Positions 34,652 through 45,965 of a stretch of DNA of 64,000 bases are shown here, one piece after another (position 1 is the first letter of the stretch; every line of letters starts with the position of its first letter). The notes under the pieces are model-generated. The model saw nothing but the letters and a program-made list of their open reading frames with translations, had not been told where the DNA came from and did not search any database. Origin of the DNA: Anagrus nilaparvatae (lineage: Eukaryota > Arthropoda > Insecta > Hymenoptera > Mymaridae); NCBI GenBank assembly GCA_022575985.1, contig JAKSXM010000002.1, positions 18,773,001 to 18,837,000 of the forward strand, given 5' to 3'. A program made the position numbers and the translations under genes.

Positions 34652-35626
34652 TGCTATGGGACGGAAATCAAATGGACTTGAGGGGACAGAAACTTTCTTA
34701 AACGCAATAATTCGTGCTTTTTTCAGGCTGAAGGGAAAATGCCCTTTTCAAGTGAGGCATTGAATAATTTCATGAGATATGGAGCTATTGATAGAAGTTC
34801 TTTGGCAATGATACTCTGGGTTACGCATCCTCGCCTGAGATTTAAAGTGAGAAACAGCCAGTATGACGTCATTGATAGTTACCGGATTAAAAGAGGAGCC
34901 TTCTGGGGAGGAATTATTAATCAGATCAATGGATACTGAGGGATCTTCATTACTAGAAAAAGAGATGTTGGAGAGGTGAGTACTCATTTCTTCAGGAAGA
35001 AAACCGTGCAATGAGTCATTAATTTTGGGTATTAATCCCAGACCCCTCATGTCTCTCCAGAAGTTTCTATTCGCATCGAGTGAACTAGATATGCGATTGT
35101 GCGTATAGGCACAACGAGCCATTTCTGACAGTTCCTCGTAAGAGCAGGAGAGAGAGAGTAATTCGTCTAAAAGATGACGAGAGCCAGTTCTGCAATATCG
35201 TCTGTCAGTAGCGTCTAGTTTAGATTTTAGTAGGCGTAGCTCTGGGTTTATCCACGGATATTTAGTCTAACGAAGGTTAATAGTCTTATCAGGAGCAAGG
35301 GTATCAATTGCACTTTGAATGTTGGTTGTCAAAGTTGTAAGGCCTGATTCAATGTCAAAATTTTTGTCAGGGAGTGAGAAATTTGTTCAATCCAATTTAC
35401 GTAAATATTTATTGAGGTTATCAGATAGGATTTTGTTGAGGGGTTTGTAGGTGCAAGTATTGCTTGTGGGGACTGAATGCAAAATGTTAATTGTTGCTGT
35501 GACGATTTTGTGCCAATTCGGATAAGGAGAGGACAGATAATCAGAGGATGTAATGCTGTCACAGTTGTCAACAAAGATTGTATCTATCCACGAGTCACTG
35601 CGGTTGGTATGATGAGTGGATTTGGT
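34652..35626 (-). pseudogene. LINE ORF2 linker between endonuclease and reverse transcriptase
   Basis: Two minus-strand frames (35122-34748 and 35574-35329), separated by shifts and stops, cover the region between the domains: NRISSSLDANRNFWRDMRGL and NPVTINDVILAVSHFKSQAR are the usual pre-RT blocks. The sequence between 34652 and 34748 carries the start of the RT (FSLKKARIIAFKK-like) in another frame. At least three frame breaks are present. Confidence 0.7.
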
Positions 35627-36205
35627 TTAGACTAGTTTAAGTAACAAGTCATTCATTAAGTTGTGTAAAAATTTAGTATCTGAATCATTAGGTTTTAACA
35701 TGTTTGCTTTCCAGTCACCCATTATTATCCTGTGGCTAAAGTCAGCATTATGTGAATGTAGTAGCTTGAAGAAATTTCTATCAGACTTTATGGGAACATC
35801 AGGGGTGCGATATACCAAAGTAACCAGTGTAGGAGTGGAGTTAACTTCCCATATCGAACAGATGATGTATTCAGGCTTTTTGGGCTTACCTTTTTGCTCA
35901 GTTACGGAGGAGCTTAAAACTTTGGCCTTTAGATTCTCCTTGATGTATAGTAGGACACCACCACCTTGTGAATTACGGTCTTGCTGTAGAATACTGTAGC
36001 CAGGTATGTCAACAATGAAATCATCCACCTGCAAACCAAGTCTGGTTTCTGCAATACCAAATACATGGTATGAATCATTATCCGTAAGATATTCGTGGAG
36101 GGCCCAAATATACTTTTTCAGAGAGTTAGCATTTAAAAAGCCCACCTGTAGAATGGAGGTTTTAATAGAGTGTATTCTTATCTTAGTATTCTTAAGAAGT
36201 TTACT
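35627..36205 (-). pseudogene. LINE endonuclease domain (APE type)
   Basis: The minus-strand frame has VGFLNANSLKKYI, FGIAETRLG (catalytic Glu), GYSILQQDRNSQGGGVLLYI and LVYRTPD, ending IIMGDWKANMLKPND. The expected GDWNAN motif has Lys in place of the catalytic-site Asn, suggesting loss of activity. No ORF1 was seen upstream; the sequence changes at about 36206 to the 1.6 kb tandem array, so the LINE is 5'-truncated. Confidence 0.8.
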
Positions 36206-36665
36206 CTAAAGTGAAATTTTTTAGGTTTGAATAATTAATTTCATTTGATACAATAAATTGTTCTCTTGAATAAAATTTTTTGATTTTTTTCATACTTGAG
36301 ACAGTCGACATAAATGTTACTCTTTATTGAAATTTTTTGAATTATTTCATATTTAAGATAACCGACACGAATTTTACTCTTAAATGAAATTTTGTGCATA
36401 TTTTTATATTTAAGACAGACAACTTAATTTAACTTTTAAGTAAAATTTTTTAAGTGTTTTCACATTGAAGAATATCGGCATGTATTTAAATCTTGAGTAA
36501 AATTTCTCGAGTTATTTTTATCTACCTATCTTAATTAATTATTATTTATCAAAAAAGAACGTAAAACTTAATGGTCATAAAATACGGTTGGTCTGAGCCA
36601 ACCATCGCGAGGACAATAAGCTAGTAAAAATTAAATTACATAGCTAAAAATTAAGTATTGCTAAA

Positions 36666-37059
36666 GGTCGCCATTTAATGGTCATAACTGTTGTTGTCCA
36701 TCCGGGTCATTTCTCGAAAACTTGAAATCTAGATTTGTCAAAAACAAACCCTTAAATAAAATTTGCAGAAATATTCAATTCTGGATTCGTAAAATCAGAA
36801 TGCATCAAAGTACAGAATAAGATAAATTCCGGATTTATTTTACGAAAACTTGTATTTCAAGGAAAATTTCTGATTTTTAAAAATAATAACTTCTGATATT
36901 TTATCAAATTTGCACTTATTTTTATAAATTTTGATTTATCTGCCTCACAATGCTTCTAGTTTTTATTATTCTGCATTAGAAAGTTTGTACATTTAATTTT
37001 TGGGATTTGGATAACTGCCCCAGATGTACAATGACAATTATGACCAGTGAATGGCGTCC
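36666..37059. mobile_element. ~394-bp MITE-like insertion in the first array unit
   Basis: The other array units read directly from GTATTGCTAAA to AAATTTCTTATTACG. Here 394 bp intervene, starting GGTCGCCATTTAATGGTCAT and ending with its imperfect inverse (TGACCAGTGAATGGCGTCC). The empty sites in neighbouring units make the insertion clear. Confidence 0.75.
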
Positions 37060-38034
37060 ATACTAAAAAATTTCTTATTACGTTCTTAAGGAATTAGATT
37101 TTCAAACTTAAATTTTATTTAAATTAATATTTTGTTCTTGAGGGTCAACTAGGCATACTATGTATTTTTATTGATTACCTAAAAAAGAAAATCGCTAAAG
37201 TTTATGTTTAAATATTAATTATATGCTTGAAACTTATACCCTGAAATTATGAATTTATTTTTACAATTACATTTTTACAGTACAATGTCATCATACAGTA
37301 GAATTTCATAGAGGAAGAGAAGTTCCCTTTCTCCCACACACTCTCAAAGATCCCAGCTGGCATTAAAAAAAAATGTGTCATCAAACCAACTTTAATAATA
37401 TTTTTTAAGAACTATAAGTATAAAATGATAAGAAAAGAAAAAAAATTTTTTAAACAAAATTTTGAAAGTCTTGCGAGGTTTTGTCGAAGTAGAAATTTTT
37501 ACTATTTTTTCTATTATGCGTAGTTGATAACAGGACCATAATTTATTTTGAGAAGCATTTTTTGGATCAATTGCCAATTAATAATAATGAGAAAACAATA
37601 TAAATACTGTTTTTCGTTCCAATTAATGAAATTAAATTAATTTTTGAGTTCATGTAACAATAATGAAAAAAGTTATACTTTTATTGTTCTATGTAGATCG
37701 CGTTTACTATTTACGATAAACTCATCAAATGAATTTAATGAAATTTTTAAAGTTTCATATACAAGACAGCCGAGATAAATTTTACCGCATACTAGATGAA
37801 TTTTACTCCAAAGTGAAATGTTTTTGGGCTTTTTCATATATATTAAACAACCAAAATGAATTTTATTCTACATTGAAATTTTTTCAGTTTCTTGGTCTAG
37901 AGTGAAATTTTGAGTTTTTTCATATTGTATACAGCAGACATAAAGTTTATCCAAAGTGAAATTTTTTGGGTTTGAATAATTAATTTCATTTGATACAGGG
38001 AAATGTTTTCTAGAATAAAAATTTTTGATTTTTT

Positions 38035-38151
38035 GGTTCCTCATAGAGGAACCTTTGTGATAGGTGAAATTTTGATTTTCGATATTTTGGCATATAAGCA
38101 CATTTTGAGACCTCAGGATGCTAAAAAACCGTTTTTTAAAAAAAGTCTGTA

Positions 38152-38186
<35 letters not shown>

Positions 38187-39263
38187 ATGTATGTATGTAT
38201 GTATGTTGGACTGTAACCGGTGATATTTCACAGCCAACACGACATTAAGACCTAATTTTTTTTTCAAAATTTTTTTCACCAAAAAAGCTCGAGGTACTTT
38301 TTTTTTTTTTAATTTGGATGTAATACCTCATTTATTTCCACGAAAGTACTTAAATTTAAAGTATGGTTTTTACTCGATATCTCGAATCTGATACTTAATT
38401 TTTTGAAAATTTTTTTCCCAAAATTTTTTTCATAAAAAAATACAAAAAACACCAATTTTTTTTTTTCTTTGAACGTAGTACATAATTTGCTTCCATGGAA
38501 GTACTAGTTTTAAGAACCTCTATAAAAGTAATTTTTTGGACCTGATACTTAATTTTTTGAAAATTTTTTTCTTAAAATTTTTGCCGCCAAAAAATATAAA
38601 AAATGCCAATTTTTTTTTTTTTAGGATGTAGTACTTAATGTTTTTCTACGAAAGTACGAATATTTAGAATTATCGTTTTTAAATGATTATTTCATGTGAT
38701 ACGTAATTTTTCGAAATTTTTTTTTTCCAATTTTTCTTAATAAAAAAATTAAAAAAATTAAAAAAAAACAATAATTTTTTTTCTTTTTGGACGTAATACC
38801 TAATTTATTTCTAGGAAAGTTCTATCAGGGATTAAGGAGTTAGGAGGGTAAATGTGGTAACCTAGATAAAATAAATTGGAAATATAATCTTTGACAATTT
38901 ATTTATGATATTTATATAGCTTCATCTCCCTGTGTCATCACTATCATACTTTTTGTAAGCTCCAAATATGAATTCCCATAAAAGCAATGTTAAACTGCCT
39001 ATTTTTAATTTGCAATAAAATGAAAATTAATGTGGTAACAAAGGTAAAATCAAGTTCTATTCAACTTTAAAAATGTTAAATTTAATAATTTTCCAGTTTC
39101 ATTCAGTTCTGTCATCATATATATTTACCCTCCTAACTCCTTAAATCATTCAAAGATCATTCTTAGTTTTTCTTATGACATTATACTTTTTTAGGTAAAA
39201 TAGACCATTAAGAATGTTTTGTTATTGCTAATGAGGAACCATAGTGCCAATTACTTGGCAGCG
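38035..39263. mobile_element. 1.2 kb hairpin-ended element inserted in the array
   Basis: It is absent from the sister units, where TTTTTTCATACTTGAGAC is continuous. One end is the small palindrome GGTTCCTCATAGAGGAACC; the other has GAGGAACC followed by the hairpin TGCCAATTACTTGGCA. Inside are a GT/GTAT microsatellite and T-rich repeats (TTGAAAATTTTTTTC, GATACTTAATTTTTTG). The same family occurs inverted at 58.8-60.5 kb and 61.0-62.0 kb. Hairpin-near-the-end structure and lack of an obvious target duplication recall non-autonomous Helitrons, but the ends are not diagnostic. Confidence 0.65.
38149..38206 (+). repeat. (TG)n/(TATG)n microsatellite
   Basis: A run of GTGTGTGTGTG passes into about ten copies of TATG. 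It sits at the same place in the hairpin-ended family as the CA repeats at 60.35 kb and 61.83 kb, so it is a part of that element and probably expands in it. Confidence 0.95.
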
Positions 39264-42200
39264 TTTTTCATACTTGAGACCGCCGAAATGACGAATTTTA
39301 CTCTTAAATGAAATTTTGTGCATATTTTTATATTAAAGACAGCCAACATAAATTTTACTTTTAAATGAAATTTTTTCAGGGTTTTCACATTGAAGTTTAT
39401 CGACATGTGTTTAAATCTTGAATAAAATTTCTCGCGTTATTTTTATTTACCTATCTTATTTAACTATCTTTTTATTAATCACTTATTTGTCCTATTACCT
39501 GTCCCATTTACTTATTCTTCGAAAACTAAAACATTCAATTTTTGACATCTTTAGACGAATTATCTTTGTGTAAATGTTTTTATTCAAAAATTGTATAGAT
39601 TATTTACACATTTTAATAACTTTTTATTATTATCATAATGTATCTCAAATTATATATATATTACCAATATTTGAGTACATTTATGTGTTAATTATTTATC
39701 AAAAAAGAACGTAAAACTAAATGGTCATAAAATACGGTTGGTCTGAGCCAAGCATCGCGGGGCCAATCAGCTAGTAAAAATTAAATTACATAGTTAAAAA
39801 TTAAGTATTGCTTAAAAATTTCTTATTACGTTCTTAAGGAATTAGATTTTCAAACTCAAATTTTATTTAAATTATCATTTACTAAGTGCATATAATATAT
39901 TTTGTTTTTGAGGTTTATCTAGGCATACTATGTATTTTTATTGCTCACCTAAAAAAGAAAATCGTTAAAGCTTATGTTTAAATATTATTTATATGCTTGC
40001 AACTTATACCCTGAAATTATGAATTCTTTTTTACAATTATATTTTTACAGTACAATGTCATCATACAGTAGAATTTCATAGAGGAATAGAAATTCCCTTT
40101 CTCCCACACACTCGCAAAGAATCCAGCTCGCATTAAAAAAAAATGTGTCATCAAACCTACTTTAAAAATATTTTTTAAGAACTGTAAGTAAAAAATGTTT
40201 AAAAAAAAAAAAAAAATTTTTAAACAATATTTTGAAAGTTTTGTCGAAGTAGAAATTTTTACTATTTTTTCTATTATGCGTAGTTGGTAACAGAACAATT
40301 ATTTATTTTGGGAAGCATTTTCGGATCAATTGCCAATTAATAATAATGAGAAAACAATATAAATACTGTTTTTCGTTCCAATTAATGAAATTAAATAAAT
40401 TTGTGAGTTCATGTAACAATAATGAAAAAAGTTATACTTTTTTTATTCTATGTAGATTGCGTTTACTATTTATGATAAACTCATCAAATGAATTTAGTGA
40501 AATTTTTAAAGTTTCATATACAAGACAGCCGAGATAAATTTTACCGCATACGAGATGAATTTTACTCACAAAGTTGAAATTTTTTGGGCTGTTTCATATA
40601 TATTAAACAAGCAATATGAATTTTATTCTACATTGAAATTTTTTCAGTTTCGTCGTATTGTGGAAAGCTGACATGAATTTTGGTCTAGAGTGAAATTTTT
40701 GAGTTTTTTCATATTGTATACAGCAGACATGAAGTTTATCCCAGAGGAGATTTTTTGGTTTTAAATAATTAATTTCATTTGATACAGTAAATTGTTCTCT
40801 TGAATAAAAATTTTTCATTTTTTTCATACTTGAGACAGTCGAAATGAATGTTACTTGAAATTAAAATTTTTTGAATTTTTTCATATTTAAGATAACCGAC
40901 ACGAATTTTAGTCTTAAATGAAATTTTGTGCATATTTTTATATTTAAGACAGCCAACATAAATTTTACTTTCAAATGAAATTTGTTCAGTAATTTCACAT
41001 TGAAGTTTATCCGCATGTATTTAAATCTTGAATAAAATTTCTCGAGATATTTTTATACCTATCTTAAGTAATTATGTTTTTATTAATCTCTTATTTGTCC
41101 TATTACCAGTCCCATTTACTTATTCTACGAAAACTAAAACATTCAATTTTTGTCATCTTTAGACGAATTATCTTTGTGTAAATGTTTTTATTCAAAAATT
41201 GTATATAATTATTTACACATTTTAATAACTTTTTATTATTATCATAATGTATCTCAAATTATATATATTACCAATATTTGAGTACATTTATGTGTTAAAT
41301 ATTTATCAAAAAAGAACGTAAAACTTAATGGTCATAAAATACGGTTGGTATGAGCCAAGCATCGCGGGGCCAATCAGCTAGTAAAAATTAAATAACATAG
41401 CTAAAAATTAAGTATTGCTAAAAAATTTCTTATTACGTTCTTGAGGAATTAGATTTTCAAACTTAAATTTTATTTAAATTATCATTTACTAAGTGCATAT
41501 AATATATTTGGTTTTTGAGGTTTATCTAGGCATACTATGTATTTTTATTGCTTACCTAAAAAAGAAAATCGTTAAAGCTTATAATAAAATATTATTTATA
41601 TGCTTGCAACTTATACCCTGAAATTATGAATTCTTTTTTACAATTATATTTTTACAGTACAATGTCATCATACAGTAGGATTTCATAGAGGAATAGAAAT
41701 TCCTTTTCTCCCACACACTCGCAAAGAATCCAGCTCGCATAAAAAAAAATGTGTCATCAAACCTACTTTAAAAATATTTTTTAAGAACTATAAGTAAAAA
41801 ATGTTAAAAAAAGAAAAAAAATTTTTTGTAGAATATTTTGAAAGTTTTGTCGAAGTAGAAATTTTTACTATTTTTTCTATTATGCGTAGTTGGTAACAGG
41901 ACAATTATTTATTTTGGGAAGCATTTTTTGGATCAATTGCCAATTGATAATAATGAGAAAACAATATAAATACTGTTTTTCGTTCCAATTAATGAAATTA
42001 AATAAATTTGTGAGTTCATGTAACAATAATGAAAAAAGTTATACTTTTATTGTTCTATGTAGATCGCGTTTACTATTTATGATAAACTCATCAAATGAAT
42101 TTAGTGAAATTTTTAAAGTTTCATATACAAGACAGCCGAGATAAATTTTACCGCATACGAGATGAATTTTACTCCAAAGTGAAATTTTTTGGGCTTTTTC

Positions 42201-42636
42201 ATATATATTAAACAAGCAATATGAATTTTATTCTACATTGAAATTTTTTCAGTTTCGTCGTATTGTGGAAAGCTGACATGAATTTTGGTCTAGAGTGAAA
42301 TTTTTGAGTTTTTTTATATTGTATACAGCAGGTGAAGTTTTTTGGGTTTAAATAATTAATTTCATTTGATACAGTAAATTGTTCTCTTGAATAAAAATTT
42401 TTCATTTTTTTCATACTTGAGACAGTCGAAATGAATGTTACTTTGAATTGAAATTTTTTGAATTTTTTCATATTTAAGATAACCGACACGAATTTTACTC
42501 TTAAATGAAATTTTGTGCATATTTTTATATTAAAGACAGCCAACATAAATTTTACTTTTAAATGAAATTTTTTCAGGGTTTTCACATTGAAGTTTATCGA
42601 CATGTATTTAAATCTTGAATAAAATTTCTCGAGTTA

Positions 42637-44171
42637 TTTTTATTTATCTATCTTAAGTAATTATCTTTTTATTAATCTCTTATTTGTCCTATTACCTGTC
42701 CCATTTACTTATTCTACGAAAACTAAAACATTCAATTTTTGACATCTTTAGACAAATTATCTTTGTGTAAATGTTTTTATTCAAAAATTGTATATAATTA
42801 TTTACACATTTTAATAACTTTTTATTAATATCATAATGTATCTCAAATTATATATATTACCAATATTTGAGTACATTTATGTGTTAATTATTAAAAATAC
42901 GGTTGGTCTGAGCCAAGCATCGCGGAGCCAATCAGCTAGTAAAAATTAAATTACTAAAAAATTAAATTGCTAAAAAATTTCTTATTACGTTCTTAAGGAA
43001 TTAGATTTTCAAACTTAAATTTTATTTAAATTATCATTTACCAAGTGCATATAATATATTTTGTTCTTGAGGGTCAAGTAGGCATACTATGTATTTTTAT
43101 TGATTACCTAAAAAAGAAAATCGTTAAAGTTTATTTTTAAATATTAATTATATGCTTGAAACTTATACCCTGAAATTATGAATTTATTTTTACAATTACA
43201 TTTTTACAGTACAATGTCATCATACAGTAGAATTTCATAGAGGAAGAGAAGTTCCCTTTCTCCCACACACTCTCAAAGATCCCAGCTGGCATTAAAAAAA
43301 ATGTGTGATCAAACCTACTTTAAAAATATTTTTTAAGAACTATAAGTATAAAATGATAAGAAAAGAAAAAAAAATTTTTAAACAAAATTTTGAAAGTTTT
43401 GCGAGGTTTTGTCGAAGTAGAAATTTTTACTATTTTTTCTATTATGCGTAGTTGTTAACATGCAGGACCATAATTTATTTTGAGAAGCATTTTTTGGATC
43501 AATTGCCAATTACACTGTTAAAAATACCCGATGGTAAATTTACGAAATAATCGTAAAATTACGATTTTGTCGTAAATTTACTAAAAAAATCGTAAATTTA
43601 CCATTTAAATCGTAATTTTACGATCGATCGTAAATTTACGATTTTTTCGTAATTTTACGATTTTGAAATCGTAAATTTACGACAAAATCGTAATATTACC
43701 ACCGAATCGTAAATTTACGATTTTGCATTTGTAAATTTACGACTGCCATATTTGAGTATTTAGAAGCCTGAAAACAATGTTTCCGAAACCGAGGGGTAAG
43801 TACAAAGTTACCTTATTTTTTCGTTCCTAAACTCAAATACGAGTAAAAACTAATTTTGTCATAAAATTTTTGTATTAACACTAGAATATCTAAGTGGTAT
43901 CAAAGAAGGTATTCTCGTCTCAAAAGTTATTTTAAAGCCATAAAAATTTTGTTTTGGCATTTTAAATTTTATATATACAAGCCACAATCGAAATGAACTA
44001 AAAAAAATTTGAATATTACATAAATCTTTTATTATATAACATTTTTTATTTACATAAATGTTAACAATTGTTTAAAAAAAATAAGAATTGTTTTGTTTGG
44101 TTTCTAAATTAAAAAAATTTAAGGCCAAAGAGGAAAAAGTTTACTAAATTCAAGTAAAAATTTTCGGAGCT
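42637..44171. repeat. left arm of a giant palindrome (~1.5 kb)
   Basis: This block is the nearly exact reverse complement of 46872-48361. The outer 0.9 kb is array-unit sequence. The inner 0.66 kb starts with the tip ACACTGTTAAAAATACCCG at 43512, then a CGTAAATTTACG array, then sequence around GAAACCGAGGGGTAAGTAC. Differences I noticed are small, mainly one ~40-base block in the CGTAAATTTACG array. Confidence 0.9.
43512..43745. repeat. array of self-complementary CGTAAATTTACG words
   Basis: About twenty overlapping copies of ATCGTAAATTTACGAT-like words and ATCGTAATTTTACGAT variants. Each is its own reverse complement, so the array can fold in many registers. The same array occurs at 47295-47491 and 48486-48739. 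Its outer tip is ACACTGTTAAAAATACCCG, shared with the small foldback at 50.3 kb. Confidence 0.9.
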
Positions 44172-44186
44172 CAAAGGCAATGTTTA

Positions 44187-45350
44187 ACATGGAACATGTT
44201 CATTGTATGGGGTATTTGAAAAAGTCTGGCACGGCAGGGGGAGCGAAAAATTGACGTTTTTAGGGAGGGGGGGGGTGAAATGGAATATTTTCGATTTAGG
44301 GACTAAGAATAATTTGAAGTGAGAGTCGGGGCCTAATAAGAACAAGAACTTAGAATACTTTAGGTTTATCGACTTAGCCCATTAGTTCCCAAGCGGACCT
44401 GAGTTGTCGTTTGAAATTACGTCTATAAAGCTTGTTTAAAATTAAAATTTTTTTAAACCAAAGATGTTCCTCTATGCAAAAAGAGTTACTCTTTCATATT
44501 TTTGGGTCAGATTATCAAAATTTTGGACCGGGAATGAAATATAACCACTAAACAAGCTTTATAGAAGTAATTTCAAATGACAACTCAGGTCCGCTTGGGA
44601 ACTAATGGGTTAGGATAATTTATATTTCGGGATTTAGCGTGATTTCGGTATTAGGACTTATAATAACACAGCTATACAAAAAAAAAGTTCTGATCCTGTA
44701 ACTAGACCTACCTACAGGTAAGTTTTTCGATGTCCTAAAATCGAATCTGAATTTAGAATTTAGCCTACACTTTGTAATACTTTAAAGCGATTAATTAACC
44801 TTCCTCTGGTGGGTTTTAGAGGGTAACTAGGCTAGCTGGGACAAAAACTAAGGATGATGGATAAATTCTGACTTAAAATTCGTTTTTAGAACATCAAAAA
44901 ACGTAACAAAGATACTTTTATTTTTAACTTTTGCACAAAGTAAAATATTCACCCTCTGGGGCATTTTAGAGGGTGGTTGGGGTAGCTGGGGCAAAAAATA
45001 AGGATGATAGGTAAATTCTGACTTCAAATTCGTTTTTAGAACATCAAAATACGTAACTAAAGTACTTTTATTTTTAACTTTTGGGCATAGTAAAATATTT
45101 GCTTTTTGGTTCGGTTTAGAGGGTGGCTGGGAGTACCTGGGGCAAAATCTGAGGGTGTAGGCTAAATTCTGACTTCAGATTCGTTTTTAGGACATCGAAT
45201 AACTTACCTGTAGGTAGGTCTAGTTACAAGATCAGAACTTTTTTTTTTTTGTGCAGCTGTGTAATTAGTATATGATAAAGCTGTTATAAGTGAACATGTT
45301 CCATGATAGTTGGTTGTGTGAATACACAAACCAGTTATAAGTTTATTTTT
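44187..45350. mobile_element. second copy of the 29.4 kb repeat family, inverted, in the palindrome spacer
   Basis: The left tip CATGGAACATGTTCATTGTA and the G-rich stretch (AGGGAGGGGGGGGGTG, 44264-44279), then GAATATTTTCGATTTAGGGA, correspond inverted to 30741-30870. The right tip (AACATGTTCCATGATAGTTG) corresponds inverted to 29490-29530. Inside, ACTAGACCTACCTACAGGTA (near 44701) recurs inverted near 45215, and blocks beginning TTTTAGAGGGT repeat three times. It lacks the 25-bp minisatellite, so that expansion is specific to the 29.4 kb copy. Confidence 0.65.
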
Positions 45351-45425
45351 GAAAAATGAAAATTGAACTATATAGTTATGTTTTTTATAAGGCTGAAAAC
45401 AAAGATAACCAACATAATTAATAAC

Positions 45426-45965
45426 GCACAGTGATCTAGACAAAAAAAACAGAAATAAATTTGCTTCAATGGTGTTACCATCCAATTTTAATGCGGGTTG
45501 GCTTCTTTTACTCCTGAAGACCTGCATTTTACTAAAAGTACAACAAGAAAATTTTTTAAAAAGAATAAAAAGTATAAAAAACAAATTTTATAAGCCCATA
45601 AACTTTAAAGATAGATTTTGAGGATTTAGAGGTAGAAGTTACCTGCTTGTGAAAATATAACCTATTTCTTGGAAGATGGCCCAGGCTAATCTAGAGGTAA
45701 TTTTTTTTTTAAACATATTTTCCGATCAAATTTAAGTATATATATAATTTTTCAAAGACTAGAAAATTTTTTTTCGCTAAATTATAATTTTTGGATTTCT
45801 TATGGATTTTTCCGAAAAAGGGTGAAAAACAAGTGGGAAAAAATTATCTTGTCATACTTTTCGTAAAATACAGGTCTTCAGGAGTAAAATAAATCAATCC
45901 GTATTAAGATTGGATGGAAACTCAATAGAATTAAATTTATTTCCTCTTTTTTGTTAGATCACTGT
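45426..45965. repeat. inverted repeat with ~110-bp arms
   Basis: 45426-45545 (CAGTGATCTAGAC, ACCATCCAATTTTAATGCGG, CTCCTGAAGACCTG) is an imperfect reverse complement of 45860-45965 (CAGGTCTTCAGGAG, AAGATTGGATGGAA, TAGATCACTGTG). The central 300 bp are unrelated. The open frame on the minus strand at 45204-45584 falls across this repeat and shows no domain. Confidence 0.7.

Larger units (their letters stand above)
36206..43511. repeat. tandem array of ~1.6 kb units (macrosatellite)
   Basis: The marker TGGTCATAAAATACGGTTGG occurs near 36569, 39720 and 41328 (1608 bp apart for the last pair), with a shortened version near 42896. A second marker, GTACAATGTCATCATACAGT, occurs near 37280, 40050, 41660 and 43208. 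Each unit also has a block of diverged ~55-60 bp sub-repeats of the type TGAAATTTTTTGAGTTTTTTC, which create long but meaningless open frames. The first interval is 3.15 kb because two elements are inserted (36666-37059 and 38035-39263). The fourth unit runs into the giant palindrome, where part of it is repeated inverted. No protein domain is encoded. Confidence 0.85.

Noticed and set aside
34739..36209. Plus-strand frames at 34739, 35661 and 36006
   Set aside because: They are antisense to the LINE endonuclease and linker and lack any recognisable domain.
38003..38248. Frame with a VCVCVCMYVCMYVCMYVC run
   Set aside because: Translation of the TG/TATG microsatellite in the hairpin-ended repeat. 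The same holds for 60301-60531 and 61767-62030.
45204..45584. 126-codon minus-strand frame in the palindrome spacer
   Set aside because: It spans the end of one repeat and the start of an inverted repeat, has no domain, and is unlikely to be coding.
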